DNA from: Olsenella porci
Lineage (GTDB): Bacteria; Actinomycetota; Coriobacteriia; Coriobacteriales; Atopobiaceae
Length of the DNA: 64,000 nt
Reading direction: 5' to 3'
Assembly (NCBI RefSeq): GCF_009695875.1
Contig: NZ_VUNC01000002.1
Span: forward strand, 1 to 64,000
The notes under the pieces were generated by a model that ran no database searches, had not been told where the DNA came from, and saw only the letters and a program-made list of their open reading frames with translations. A program made the position numbers and the translations under genes. Of this stretch, positions 24,990 to 34,562 are shown in pieces; position 1 is the first letter of the stretch; every line of letters starts with the position of its first letter.

Positions 24990-26168
24990 ATGCCGCAGCG
25001 CTACGTGTACCTGGACTACGCCGCCTCTGCACCCATGTGCGAGGAGGCACTGCGGGCGGAGGCCGACTACGAGTCGTCCCGCATCGCGGGGGCAAACCCA
25101 AACTCGCTCCACACCCTGGGACGCGAGGCGGACCGGGCTCTGGATGGCGCGAGGAGGGACCTCGCAAGGTGCCTGGGGGGCTCGTTCCGCCCGGCAGACG
25201 TCATCTTCACCTCGGGTGGCACCGAGTCAAACAACCTCGCGCTGTTTGGCATGGCGATGGGGGCGCGGGACCGCGACCGCCGTCGCACGCGCGTGGTGGT
25301 CTCTGCCATCGAGCACGACTCCGAGCTCGACGTGATTCCCGCGCTGCGCGACCGCGGGTTCGAGGTGTCGCTCGTCTCGCCCGACCGCGACGGCGTGGTG
25401 ACCGCGGATGCCGTGCGAGAGCTGATGGGAATCGACGTCGCGCTCGCCTCGGTGATGGCTGCAAACAACGAGACGGGCATCGTGCAACCCGTGGGGCAGA
25501 TCGCCAAGGCCGCCCACGCTGCGGGGGCGCTGTTCCACACCGATGCCGCCCAGGCCTTTGGCAAGGTGCCGCTCGACCTCGCAAACGTGGACGCGGTGAG
25601 CCTGGGGGCGCACAAGATCGGTGGCCCCGTGGGCATTGGCGCACTTGCCATCCGCGGGCGCTGCCCCCTCAGGCCCCAGAGCTTTGGCGGAGGGCAGGAG
25701 CAGGGGAGGCGCCCGGGCACCCAGAGCGTGAGGGACGCCCTCGCCTTCGCCGCCGCCGCTCGCGCGTGCTTTGCGGACCTCGACGGTACGGCGCGGACGG
25801 TCCGCAACAGGGCGGCGCGGCTCACGGAGCGGCTGTGCGGGGAGGGCACCGGCATCGTCGCCACCTCAAACGTCCCCGTGGGCCCCGGCAGGCTCCCCGG
25901 CATCGTGTCGGTCATGGCGCCGGGTCTGGACTCCGAGACCCTGATCCTCAAGCTCGACCAGGAGGGGTTTGAGGTCTCCGCCGGCTCCGCCTGCTCGTCG
26001 GGATCGCTCGACGCCAGCCACGTGCTCACCGCGATGGGCATCCCGCGTGAGCAGGCCCTGGGCTCGCTCAGGGTCTCGTTTGACCAGAGGGTTCCCCAGG
26101 ACGACCTGGACGCCTTCGCAAGCGCGCTCCTTAGGATTGTCGCCGCCGAGCGCGGCACCACCAGATAA
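24990..26168 (+). CDS. Cysteine desulfurase (NifS/IscS-like, class V aminotransferase)
   Basis: This PLP enzyme takes sulfur from cysteine for Fe-S clusters or tRNA thiolation. The 392-residue protein starts YVYLDYAASAPM. It has TSGGTESNNLA, the aspartate of HTDAAQAFGKV, the PLP lysine Lys209 in GAHKIGGP, and the persulfide cysteine Cys335 in SAGSACSSGS. The loop with SACSSG suggests the group I (IscS/NifS) type. No iscU or mnmA gene is adjacent, so the sulfur acceptor is not indicated by context. The ATG follows an AGGGA site. Confidence 0.9.
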   Translation: MPQRYVYLDYAASAPMCEEALRAEADYESSRIAGANPNSLHTLGREADRALDGARRDLARCLGGSFRPADVIFTSGGTESNNLALFGMAMGARDRDRRRTRVVVSAIEHDSELDVIPALRDRGFEVSLVSPDRDGVVTADAVRELMGIDVALASVMAANNETGIVQPVGQIAKAAHAAGALFHTDAAQAFGKVPLDLANVDAVSLGAHKIGGPVGIGALAIRGRCPLRPQSFGGGQEQGRRPGTQSVRDALAFAAAARACFADLDGTARTVRNRAARLTERLCGEGTGIVATSNVPVGPGRLPGIVSVMAPGLDSETLILKLDQEGFEVSAGSACSSGSLDASHVLTAMGIPREQALGSLRVSFDQRVPQDDLDAFASALLRIVAAERGTTR

Positions 26169-26202
26169 CGTCCCCGTGCCATCCGGCAAAGGAGAGAAGA
26201 AC

Positions 26203-26925
26203 ATGTCCGAATCACAGGCTCTGCTGCGACTCCAAGAGATCGACCTGCAGCTCATGCGCGACAGCCACGCCTTGAGGCAGATGCCCCAGCAGAAGAGGCT
26301 CGCGGCTCTGGCCCAGGCCAAGAAGAAGCTCAAGTCCGAGTCGCAGAAGATCGTTGGCCAGCGCAAGGACGCCCAGATGGAGTTGGACGATAACGAGGAG
26401 CGTCACATCAGGCTGCTCCAGATCATGGACGAGGTGAGGGAGAAGGCCCAGGAGTCCGGCTACCGCGAGGTGGGGGACATCGAGTCCCAGCTGACCTCGC
26501 TCGCCAAGAAGGTCGAGAAGCTGGAGTTTGCCCACGGCGAGCTTCAGGCGTCGCTCGGCAAGCTCGAGAAGGCGGAGGCAAACGCGCGTGCGCTCGGCGA
26601 GCGCCTGGACCGTGAGGGAGAGGAGCTCGAGGCCTCGTACAAGCGTGACAGTGCCGACATCATGGCGCGAGTTAGGGAGCTCGCCCGCGAGCGCAAGGCG
26701 GTCCTGGCACAGCTCTCGCCCCAGACCGCGCAGACCTACGACGAGAAGTCCAAGCGCTTTGGTGGGCTTGCGGTCGAGCGGCTCCAGGGCAACGTGCCCT
26801 CTGTGTGCCGCGTCAAGCTGCAGCCCAGCCAGTACGGTGACCTGAGAAGCGCGGGCGAGCCCATAGCGGAGTGCCCGTACTGCCACCGCATGCTCGTGGT
26901 GGAGGGTGCCCTCGATGCGGAGTAG
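26203..26925 (+). CDS. Coiled-coil protein with C-terminal zinc-ribbon (COG1579-type)
   Basis: The 240-residue protein has a long helical, charged N-part (ALLRLQEIDLQLMRDSHALR to about residue 180), forming an antiparallel coiled coil, and a short C-terminal ribbon. This architecture is that of the COG1579 family of putative nucleic-acid-binding proteins. The second cysteine knuckle is intact (CPYC). The first knuckle reads SVCRVKL with only one Cys where CxxC is expected, so zinc binding may be altered. The ATG at 26203 follows AAAGGAGAG. The next gene, coaBC, starts inside its last codons. Confidence 0.85.
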   Translation: MSESQALLRLQEIDLQLMRDSHALRQMPQQKRLAALAQAKKKLKSESQKIVGQRKDAQMELDDNEERHIRLLQIMDEVREKAQESGYREVGDIESQLTSLAKKVEKLEFAHGELQASLGKLEKAEANARALGERLDREGEELEASYKRDSADIMARVRELARERKAVLAQLSPQTAQTYDEKSKRFGGLAVERLQGNVPSVCRVKLQPSQYGDLRSAGEPIAECPYCHRMLVVEGALDAE

Positions 26926-28141
26926 CGAGGGGGAGGGCCGCGGCTACGTCCTCCTCGCCGTGTGCGGGGGGATCGCCGCGTACAAGGCGTGCGAGGTGCT
27001 GCGTTCCCTGCAGAAGGCGGGGCGTGACGTGCGCGTGGTCATGACCGAGGACGCCATGCGATTTGTGGGGACCGTCACCTTCGAGGCGCTGTCCAAGCAC
27101 CCCGTGGTCACCTCTCTCTATGGCAACCCCGGCGACCCCATTCCGCACATCAGGCTGGCGGAGGGGGCGGACCTGGCACTCGTGGTCCCCGCTACCGCCA
27201 ACGTGATGGCGAAGATGGCAGCGGGCATCGCGGACGACGCGCTCACGTCCACGCTGCTCGCCACAACCTGCCCCGTACTGGTGGCGCCCGCCATGAACGT
27301 GCACATGTGGAGGAACCCCGCCACCCAGGCCAACGTGGCGACGCTAGGGAAGAGGGGCGTGCGCTTTGTGATGCCCGACTCCGGTATGCTGGCGTGCGGC
27401 GAGGTGGGGGAGGGCAAGCTCGCCCCGGTCAATGCCATCGCCTCCGCGGCGCTCGGCGCGCTGGGCGACGACGATGTGCCACGCGACCTCGAGGGGGTCC
27501 GCCTCCTGGTGACGGCGGGGCCCACGCACGAGGCGATCGACCCGGTACGCTACATCGCCAACTCCTCGAGCGGGAAGATGGGGTACGCCATTGCGACAGC
27601 CGCCGCCGCCAGAGGAGCTGACGTCACGCTCGTGTCGGGGCCAGTCTCGCTTGCCGCCCCCGCTGGTGTGCGCGTGGTGTCTGTCGTCTCCGCCAGCCAG
27701 ATGCGGGATGCCGCCGTCGATGCCTTCCATGACTGTGACGCTGCCATCTGCGCCGCCGCCGTCTCGGACTACACCCCTGCCGAGCCCGCCGATCACAAGC
27801 TCAAGAAGTCGAGCGAGCCCCTCTCGTCCATTAGTCTCGTCGAGACGGCGGACATCCTCGCCGAGCTCTGCTCTGTGCGAGGGGATCGTCCCGTGGTAGG
27901 TTTTGCCGCCGAGACCACCGACCTGCTCCAGAACGCGGAGCGAAAGCTCCGGTCCAAGGGTGCCAGCATGATTGTTGCCAACGACGTGTCGCGCGACGAC
28001 TCCACGTTTGGCTCCGACACGGACCGCGTGGCGTTCGTCTCCGCCGACGGCGTGGAGGAATTCCCCTGCCTGCCCAAGGCCGAGGTCGCTAGCCGCATCC
28101 TTGACCGCTTGTCCCCCATGATCCGGGTGGCGCAAAAGTGA
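26915..28141 (+). CDS. coaBC: Bifunctional phosphopantothenoylcysteine decarboxylase/synthase
   Basis: CoaBC joins cysteine to 4'-phosphopantothenate and decarboxylates the product on the way to coenzyme A. The N-terminal flavin domain (CoaC) shows VCGGIAAYKACEVLRSLQKA, PAMNVHMW and the Cys of SGMLACGEVGEGKL. The C-terminal domain (CoaB) shows VTAGPTHEAIDPVRYIANS then SSGKMGYAIA, and AAAVSDYTPAEPADHKLKK. The length of 408 residues is normal. The ATG at 26915 is chosen (GGAGGG 8 nt upstream); GTG 26906 is an in-frame alternative. Confidence 0.95.
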   Translation: MRSSEGEGRGYVLLAVCGGIAAYKACEVLRSLQKAGRDVRVVMTEDAMRFVGTVTFEALSKHPVVTSLYGNPGDPIPHIRLAEGADLALVVPATANVMAKMAAGIADDALTSTLLATTCPVLVAPAMNVHMWRNPATQANVATLGKRGVRFVMPDSGMLACGEVGEGKLAPVNAIASAALGALGDDDVPRDLEGVRLLVTAGPTHEAIDPVRYIANSSSGKMGYAIATAAAARGADVTLVSGPVSLAAPAGVRVVSVVSASQMRDAAVDAFHDCDAAICAAAVSDYTPAEPADHKLKKSSEPLSSISLVETADILAELCSVRGDRPVVGFAAETTDLLQNAERKLRSKGASMIVANDVSRDDSTFGSDTDRVAFVSADGVEEFPCLPKAEVASRILDRLSPMIRVAQK

Positions 28142-28995
28142 GGGGAGAGGCACTCTGCCTGGGATGCCACCTCTCCACCGCTGGCGGTTACGCGGCCATG
28201 GGCAGGACCGCCCAATCCCTTGGCGCCACGACCTTTGCCTTCTTCACGAGGAACCCACGCGGCGGAAACGTGAAGCCACTGGATCCCGAGGACGTCGGGG
28301 GCCTCAAGCGGGTCATGAGGGAAGCCGGCATCGGTCCCCTGGTGGCTCACGCGCCCTACACCATGAACCTGTGCTCCGGCAGGGAGCGCACCGTGGAGTT
28401 TGCGCGGGACGCCCTCGCGGACGACCTGGAGCGCATGGAGTCGCTTCCCGGCAACCTGTATAACCTACACCCCGGAAGCCATGTGGGCCAGGGAGTGGAC
28501 GAGGGCATCCGCCTGATCGTCGAGGGCCTCAACCAGTGTCTGGTACCGGGTCAGCGCACCACCGTGCTGCTCGAGACCATGGCGGGCAAGGGCACGGAGG
28601 TGGGCTCCCGCTTTGAGGAGCTGGCACGTATCATCGACGGCGTGGAGCACGACGAGCTCTTGGGGGTGTGCCTTGACACCTGCCACGTGAGCGACGCGGG
28701 CTACGACATCGCCGCGGACCTGGACGGGGTAATCGACGAGTTCGACCGCGTGATCGGGCTCGACCGGCTGCGCGCCCTCCACCTCAACGACTCCAAGAAC
28801 CCCTGCGGGTCGCACAAGGACAGGCACGAGCGCATCGGCAGGGGCACCCTGGGGGTCGCCACCTTCGAGCGCATCGTGAACGACCCCCGCACGCGGGACC
28901 TCCCCATGATCCTCGAGACGCCAAACGACCTCGAGGGCTACGGGGACGAGATTCGTCTCCTCAGGACGCTGGCCCGGGAGGGAAGGGAACACTGA
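28138..28995 (+). CDS. nfo: Endonuclease IV (AP endonuclease)
   Basis: Nfo cuts at abasic sites in base-excision repair and uses three zinc ions. The 285-residue TIM barrel shows HLSTAGGY at the start, then AHAPYTMNLCS, NLHPGSHVGQG, LLETMAGKGTEVGSRFEELA, VCLDTCHVSDAGYD, LHLNDSKNPCGSHKDRHERI and ILETPND, which are the family signatures and metal ligands. The GTG start overlaps the coaBC stop (GTGA). It ends 1 bp before the next GTG start. Confidence 0.95.
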   Translation: MRGEALCLGCHLSTAGGYAAMGRTAQSLGATTFAFFTRNPRGGNVKPLDPEDVGGLKRVMREAGIGPLVAHAPYTMNLCSGRERTVEFARDALADDLERMESLPGNLYNLHPGSHVGQGVDEGIRLIVEGLNQCLVPGQRTTVLLETMAGKGTEVGSRFEELARIIDGVEHDELLGVCLDTCHVSDAGYDIAADLDGVIDEFDRVIGLDRLRALHLNDSKNPCGSHKDRHERIGRGTLGVATFERIVNDPRTRDLPMILETPNDLEGYGDEIRLLRTLAREGREH

Positions 28996-28996
28996 C

Positions 28997-30814
28997 GTGG
29001 GAATCCTGATTGGCTGCGAGCACCTCTCGATGGAGTGGCCGGGCAAGACGGTCCTCAAGGACCAGACCATCGGCATCAACGAGGGGGAGAGGATTGGCAT
29101 AGTAGGTAGGAACGGTGACGGCAAGTCGACGCTCCTCGACCTCGTCGCCCGTCGCGTGACTCCCGACTCCGGCGAGGTTACCTACCGAAGCAACATCACC
29201 GTGGGAATGCTGGGACAATCCGACTCGCTGGACGACGACGAGACGGTCGGCCACGCCGTGGTGGGCGACGTCCCAGAATACGTGTGGGCCTCGGACCCCA
29301 AGGTCCGCTCCATCGTGGACGAGCTGCTGGGAGACGTCCCCTGGGACGCCCGCATAGGCGAGCTCTCGGGCGGCCAGCGCAGGCGCGCGGACCTCGCTCG
29401 CGTCCTCGCCGGCGACTGGGACGTGCTGCTGATGGACGAGCCCACCAACCACCTGGACATGGGCGCCATCACCTGGCTCGCCGAGCACCTCAAGCGCCGT
29501 TGGCCGCAAGGCACGGGCGCCCTTCTCGTTGTGACGCACGACCGCTGGTTCCTGGACGAGGTCTGCGAGCACATGTGGGAGGTCCATGACGGGGTCATAG
29601 ACCCCTTTGAGGGCGGCTACTCCGCCTACATCCAGCAGCGCGTGGAGCGCCAGCGCCAGGCGGCTGCAAGCGAGGCCAGGCGCCAGAACATCCTGCGCAA
29701 GGAGCTCAACTGGCTCGCCCACGGCGCCAAGGCACGCTCGAGCAAGCCCAAGTTCCGAATCGACGCCGCCATGGCGCTGCTCGCCGACGACCCTCCCGTG
29801 AGGAACGAGGTCGAGCTCAAGAGGCTCGCGGTAAGCCGGCTGGGAAAGCGTGTCATCGAGATGAAGAACGTGACCGTCTCTTACGGCGACCACGTGGTGC
29901 TCTCTGGCATCGACTGGCTGATAGGCCCGGGGGACCGCGTGGGAATCCTGGGCGAGAACGGCGCGGGCAAGTCGTCGCTGCTCAAGGTCATGACCGGGCG
30001 TCTCCTCCCCAGCAAGGGCTACGTCAAGATCGGCAAGTCGGTCAAGTTCGGCTTCCTGTCGCAGAACCTCGCGCGCCTCGCCAAGAGCGAGGACCTGCGC
30101 GTCTCCGAGCTCATGGCAACATACAAGAGCCACTACTACATCGACGGCAAGGAGCAGACCCCCGAGCAGCTGCTCGAGCGCCTGGGCTTCTCGCGCAGGG
30201 AGTTTCCCACCTTCATACGCGACCTCTCCGGAGGTCAGCGCAGGCGGCTCGCCATCATGTGCGTGCTGCTGGAGGAACCCAACGTCCTCGTGCTCGACGA
30301 GCCCGGCAACGACCTCGACACCGACATGCTCGCCGTGTTCGAGGACCTCCTCGACACGTGGCCGGGCACCCTCATCCTGGTCTCGCACGACCGCTACCTC
30401 ATGGAGCGCGTCACCGACGACCAGTATGCCATCCTGAACGGCCATCTCCGCCACGTCCCGGGCGGGGTGGACGAGTACCTTAGCCTCTTGAATGCGTCCC
30501 AACAAAAGAGGGATGTGACTTCAGCCGCCTCTGGTCCTAGCCTAGGGGAGGCGACCAAGGCTGCTGCGACGGGGGAGACGGGCCTTTCCAACGCGGAGCG
30601 CAGGGAGCTCAAGAAGCGGTTTGACGCCGTCGCGAGAAAGCTCGACAAGGTCTCCGGCGAGCCGGACCGCATCCGCGCCCTCATGGCGCAGAGCGACCCG
30701 TCCGACTACGAGGGCCTCATGAGGCTCCAGCAGCAGGCGCAGGACGCGCAGGACGAGGTCGACTCGCTCGAGGGCGAGTGGCTCGAGCTCGCCGAACGAC
30801 TGGGGATCGACTAG
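28997..30814 (+). CDS. ABC-F family ATPase (Uup-like)
   Basis: This is the second ABC-F protein of the window, 605 residues. Domain 1 has GRNGDGKS at 37-44, LSGGQRRRADLAR and [11 protein letters not shown]. Domain 2 has GENGAGKSS, LSGGQRRRLAIM and VLDEPGNDLD, where Gly-Asn-Asp replaces the usual Thr-Asn-His, resembling the Uup branch (DEPTNDLD). A C-terminal coiled coil (ERRELKKRFDAVARKLDKV to the end) is also Uup-like; Uup binds branched DNA and affects ribosomes in E. coli. The GTG start is 1 bp after nfo. It is less similar to the ABC-F at 10004, so this is not a recent duplicate. Confidence 0.88.
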   Translation: MGILIGCEHLSMEWPGKTVLKDQTIGINEGERIGIVGRNGDGKSTLLDLVARRVTPDSGEVTYRSNITVGMLGQSDSLDDDETVGHAVVGDVPEYVWASDPKVRSIVDELLGDVPWDARIGELSGGQRRRADLARVLAGDWDVLLMDEPTNHLDMGAITWLAEHLKRRWPQGTGALLVVTHDRWFLDEVCEHMWEVHDGVIDPFEGGYSAYIQQRVERQRQAAASEARRQNILRKELNWLAHGAKARSSKPKFRIDAAMALLADDPPVRNEVELKRLAVSRLGKRVIEMKNVTVSYGDHVVLSGIDWLIGPGDRVGILGENGAGKSSLLKVMTGRLLPSKGYVKIGKSVKFGFLSQNLARLAKSEDLRVSELMATYKSHYYIDGKEQTPEQLLERLGFSRREFPTFIRDLSGGQRRRLAIMCVLLEEPNVLVLDEPGNDLDTDMLAVFEDLLDTWPGTLILVSHDRYLMERVTDDQYAILNGHLRHVPGGVDEYLSLLNASQQKRDVTSAASGPSLGEATKAAATGETGLSNAERRELKKRFDAVARKLDKVSGEPDRIRALMAQSDPSDYEGLMRLQQQAQDAQDEVDSLEGEWLELAERLGID

Positions 30815-30828
30815 GAAGGCGGAATCGC

Positions 30829-32568
30829 GTGACGGAGCTGCTCTCTAGGTTCCTCGGGCCTTATCGGGGGAAGGTGGTCCTGGCCGTCACGACGAAGTTC
30901 GTCGAGGTGCTCTTTGACCTTCTCACCCCCGTCATAGTCGCCCGCATGATCGACCGTGGCATCGCAAATGGCGACGTCGGCCTGGTGGAGAGGTACGCCC
31001 TCTTGCTCGTGCTGTTCGCCGCGCTGGGCTACTGCTTCACCCTGGTCTGCCAGAAGATGGCGGCCCTGGTCTCGCAGGGCTCTGGCACCGACATGAGAAA
31101 CGCGGTCTTCCGCCGCATCTGCTCCCTCTCGGCGGCAGACGTTGATGCCCTAGGCGGCGACTCCCTGGTGACCCGCGTGACCAACGACGTCAACCAAGTG
31201 CAGGTCGCCGTGGCCCTGGGCATCCGCCAACTCGTGCGCTGGCCACTCCTGGCCATCGGCTCCATCGTCGCCGCCTGCCTTATCGACCCCTCGCTGGGGT
31301 CGATCCTGCTGGGGTGCATGGCGGTCGTGTGCCTGGTCTTCTGGCTGGTCATGTCACGCTCCGTCCCGCTCTTCCAGCGCATGCAGGAGGGCCTGGAGAG
31401 GATCACTCTCATCGTGAGGGAGGCCCTCTCGGGCGTCAGGGTCATCCGCGCCTTCAGGCGCGAATCCTTCGAGTCGCACAGGTTCCACCAGGCGTCTGAC
31501 GAGCAGACGCGCTCCGCAGTGCGGGCAGGTACCCTAGGCGCCGTCCTCAACCCGGCGACGCTCATCGCCCTCGACCTGGGCATCGTCGCAATCCTGTGGT
31601 CCGGCTCGTTCAGGATCCAGGCCGGCACGCTCACCCAGGGCGAGATCGTGGCCTTCGTCAACTACATGACGCAGACCCTGCTCGCCGTCGCCTACGTCGC
31701 CAACCTGGTGGTCACCTTCACCAGGGGCGCCGCCTCGGGCGAGAGGGTCATGCAGGTCCTGCACCGCGAGCCCTCCGTCACTGATGGTTCGGCAACGCAG
31801 CTCGCGCTTCCCCCCGCGGGCAAGGCGCCGGCCCTCGAGCTGAGGGGCGTGGGCTTCTCCTACGCAGACAGCTCTCGGCCCGCTTTGGACGGTGTGACGC
31901 TCAAGGTCGCCGAGGGAGGCACGCTCGGCATCATCGGCGGCACGGGCTCGGGAAAGTCGAGCTTGGCCAACCTCCTCCCCAGGCTCTACGATGCGACCGA
32001 GGGCTCTGTCCTCGTCCTGGGGACCGACGTGCGCGAATATCCCCTGGAACAGCTTCGCGAAGTGGTCTCGCTGGTGCCCCAGCGCGCCTCGCTCGTGAGC
32101 GGAACCATCCGGAGCAACCTGCTCTGGAGGAGGCCCCAAGCGACCGACGACGAGCTCTGGGAGGCGCTCAGGCTCGCCCAGGCGGCAGACTTCGTGGCCC
32201 AGAAGCAGCACGGCCTGGACGAGCCAGTCGAGGCGCGGGGGATGAACTTCTCCGGCGGGCAGCGCCAGCGCCTCACCATCGCAAGGGCGCTCGTGGGCCA
32301 CCCCCGGGTCCTCGTGCTGGACGACTCGGCCTCCGCGCTCGACTTCGCCACGGACGCCCGCCTGCGCGCGGCGCTCTCGACGCTTCCCGAGACCGCAACG
32401 GTGATCATCTCCCAGCGCGTCTCGGCCGTGATGGGGGCTGACCAGATCCTCGTGCTTGACCACGGCAGGAAGGCTGGCTTGGGCACGCACCACGATCTCC
32501 TTTCCTCGTGCGGGCTCTACCGCGAGATCGTGGAGTCGCAGCTCTCCAGGGAAGAGGCGATGCGCTGA
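30829..32568 (+). CDS. ABC exporter subunit 1 (degenerate catalytic site)
   Basis: This is a half-transporter of the exporter type, 579 residues, with six membrane helices (about 1-310) and one ATPase domain. Walker A is GGTGSGKSS near 373, the signature is FSGGQRQRLTIA and Walker B is VLVLDDSASALD. The catalytic Glu after Walker B is Asp, as in heterodimeric exporters with one degenerate site. The GTG at 30829 follows AGGAAGG. The gene overlaps its partner at 32568 by TGATG. Substrate is unknown; related pairs export drugs, lipids or peptides. Confidence 0.9.
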   Translation: MTELLSRFLGPYRGKVVLAVTTKFVEVLFDLLTPVIVARMIDRGIANGDVGLVERYALLLVLFAALGYCFTLVCQKMAALVSQGSGTDMRNAVFRRICSLSAADVDALGGDSLVTRVTNDVNQVQVAVALGIRQLVRWPLLAIGSIVAACLIDPSLGSILLGCMAVVCLVFWLVMSRSVPLFQRMQEGLERITLIVREALSGVRVIRAFRRESFESHRFHQASDEQTRSAVRAGTLGAVLNPATLIALDLGIVAILWSGSFRIQAGTLTQGEIVAFVNYMTQTLLAVAYVANLVVTFTRGAASGERVMQVLHREPSVTDGSATQLALPPAGKAPALELRGVGFSYADSSRPALDGVTLKVAEGGTLGIIGGTGSGKSSLANLLPRLYDATEGSVLVLGTDVREYPLEQLREVVSLVPQRASLVSGTIRSNLLWRRPQATDDELWEALRLAQAADFVAQKQHGLDEPVEARGMNFSGGQRQRLTIARALVGHPRVLVLDDSASALDFATDARLRAALSTLPETATVIISQRVSAVMGADQILVLDHGRKAGLGTHHDLLSSCGLYREIVESQLSREEAMR

Positions 32569-34439
32569 TGGCAAACCCCTACACCTCGTCCGCGACGGCA
32601 CAGGGAACGCTCTCCAACGTGAGGGGCTTCGACCCCGGCGATGGGGGAGATGCGTCCCTGGACGAGGCCGCCCTCTCCTACTCCTCGGGCCAAGTCGTGG
32701 GCAGGGTCCTGAGGTACGCAGGGCCGCATGCGTGGCTCCTCCTGCTTTCGTTCGCCTGCACCGTAGTGACCTCGGTTCTTCAGCTGTACGTGCCGATCCT
32801 CGTGGGCAGGACGATAGACACCATGGTGGGAGAGGGACGCGTGGACTTCGCCTCGCTCTCGCCCCTCCTGGCAGGGCTGGTGGCCGTGGTGGTCGCGGCG
32901 GCGGCGACGCAGTGGCTCGCCTCGTTCGTGACCACGCGCCTTGCCTACGAGACCGCGCGCGACCTGCGCAACGACGCCTACGACAAGCTCGACCGGCTCC
33001 CGCTGTCGTTCGTGGACTCGCATAGCCACGGCGACCTGCTCACCCGCGTGGTCAACGACGTGGATGCCGTGGGCGACGGCGTGCTCCAGGGGCTGACGCA
33101 GCTCTTCTCGGGCATCGTCACCATCGTCGCGACCATCGGATTCATGCTGTCCCTCTCTGTCCCCGTGGCGCTCGTGGTGATCGTGCTCACACCCCTCTCG
33201 ATCCTCGTGGCATGGGGGGTGGCACGGTTCTCGACCAAGAGCTTTGCCTCCCAGCAGCGCATCCAGGGCGAGCTCGGGGGCCTCGTAGAGGAGGTCGTCT
33301 CAAACCAGAAGCTCGTGGAGGCCTTCGCGCAGGGCGACGCCTTTGCCGAGAGATTCGAAGAAATCAACTCCAGGCTCTATGGGGCGGGCGAGCGGGCCCA
33401 GTTCGTGAGCTCCCTCTCCAACCCCTCCACCAGGCTCGTCAACAACATCACCTACGCGGCGGTTGCCGTCGTGGGATGCCTCTGCGTCATCACCGGAAGT
33501 CCCTCCCCCCTGACCGTTGGGCAGGTCCAGAGCTTCCTTGCCTACGCCAACCAATACATGAAGCCCTTCAACGCTGTCTCGGCCGTGGTCACGCAGGTGC
33601 AGGGCGCCTTCGCCTCGGGCAGGAGGCTCCTCGCGCTCCTCGATGCGCCAGAGCAGGTGCCGGACGCGTCGGATGCCGAGGAGCTGCATGACCCCAGGGG
33701 GAGCCTCCAGCTGAGCCACGTGTGCTTCTCCTACGTCAAGGGCCGCCCGCTCCTGAGGGACGTGGATGTTGCGATTCCCGCCGGGAGCAGGTTCGCCCTG
33801 GTCGGTCCCACGGGGTGCGGCAAGACCACGCTGATCAACCTCCTGCTGAGGTTCTACGACGTTGACTCCGGCAGCATCCTCGTGGATGGCCATGACATCC
33901 AGGAACTCACCAGGGGCAGCCTGCGTGCCGCGTTTGGCATGGTGCTACAGGACACCTGGCTCTTCGAGGGCACGGTGAGGGACAACATCGCCTACGGCAA
34001 GCCCGGCGCCACCATGGACGAGGTCGTCGAGGCCGCAAAGCGAGCCCACGCGCACAAGTTCGTGATGCAGCTCCCCAAGGGGTACGACACAGTGGTGGGA
34101 GGCTCGGGCGAGACGCTCTCTCAGGGTCAGATGCAACTCCTCTGCATCGCCCGCGTCATGCTCGCCGACCCTCCCATCCTTCTGCTGGACGAGGCAACGA
34201 GCTCCATCGACACCAGGACGGAGCTGCAGGTCCAGGGCGCCTTTGACGTCATGATGGAGAACCGCACCTCGCTCGTGGTGGCGCATAGGCTCTCGACCAT
34301 CCGCAACGCCGACTGCATCCTGGTCATGCGCGACGGCCAGATCATCGAGCGCGGCACGCACGACGAGCTGCTTGCCCGCGGCGGCTTCTACGCGCGGCTG
34401 TACCAAAGCCAGTTTGCCCAGTCCGCCTCGGGCGCGTAG
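32568..34439 (+). CDS. ABC exporter subunit 2 (catalytic partner)
   Basis: This is the second half-transporter, 623 residues, with a longer N-terminal cytoplasmic leader (to about 50), six membrane helices and one ATPase domain. Walker A is GPTGCGKTT, Walker B with the catalytic Glu is ILLLDEATSSID, and the signature is LSQGQMQLL, where Gln replaces the first Gly of LSGGQ. The deviant signature here and the Asp in subunit 1 would meet in the same interface site, leaving one fully active site. This fits the TM287/288- or BmrCD-like type. The pair forms the end of the der operon. Confidence 0.9.
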   Translation: MANPYTSSATAQGTLSNVRGFDPGDGGDASLDEAALSYSSGQVVGRVLRYAGPHAWLLLLSFACTVVTSVLQLYVPILVGRTIDTMVGEGRVDFASLSPLLAGLVAVVVAAAATQWLASFVTTRLAYETARDLRNDAYDKLDRLPLSFVDSHSHGDLLTRVVNDVDAVGDGVLQGLTQLFSGIVTIVATIGFMLSLSVPVALVVIVLTPLSILVAWGVARFSTKSFASQQRIQGELGGLVEEVVSNQKLVEAFAQGDAFAERFEEINSRLYGAGERAQFVSSLSNPSTRLVNNITYAAVAVVGCLCVITGSPSPLTVGQVQSFLAYANQYMKPFNAVSAVVTQVQGAFASGRRLLALLDAPEQVPDASDAEELHDPRGSLQLSHVCFSYVKGRPLLRDVDVAIPAGSRFALVGPTGCGKTTLINLLLRFYDVDSGSILVDGHDIQELTRGSLRAAFGMVLQDTWLFEGTVRDNIAYGKPGATMDEVVEAAKRAHAHKFVMQLPKGYDTVVGGSGETLSQGQMQLLCIARVMLADPPILLLDEATSSIDTRTELQVQGAFDVMMENRTSLVVAHRLSTIRNADCILVMRDGQIIERGTHDELLARGGFYARLYQSQFAQSASGA

Positions 34440-34562
34440 CGCTCCAGACGCCCCTCGCCTTTCTACCGTCCGCCAGACGAACCCGCGGGTGACATATCAA
34501 CGACCGTATCATCGGTTCCGTCGCTCAATCGGGGTCCGTGCAAACAGGAGGGGGTGCCAGGC

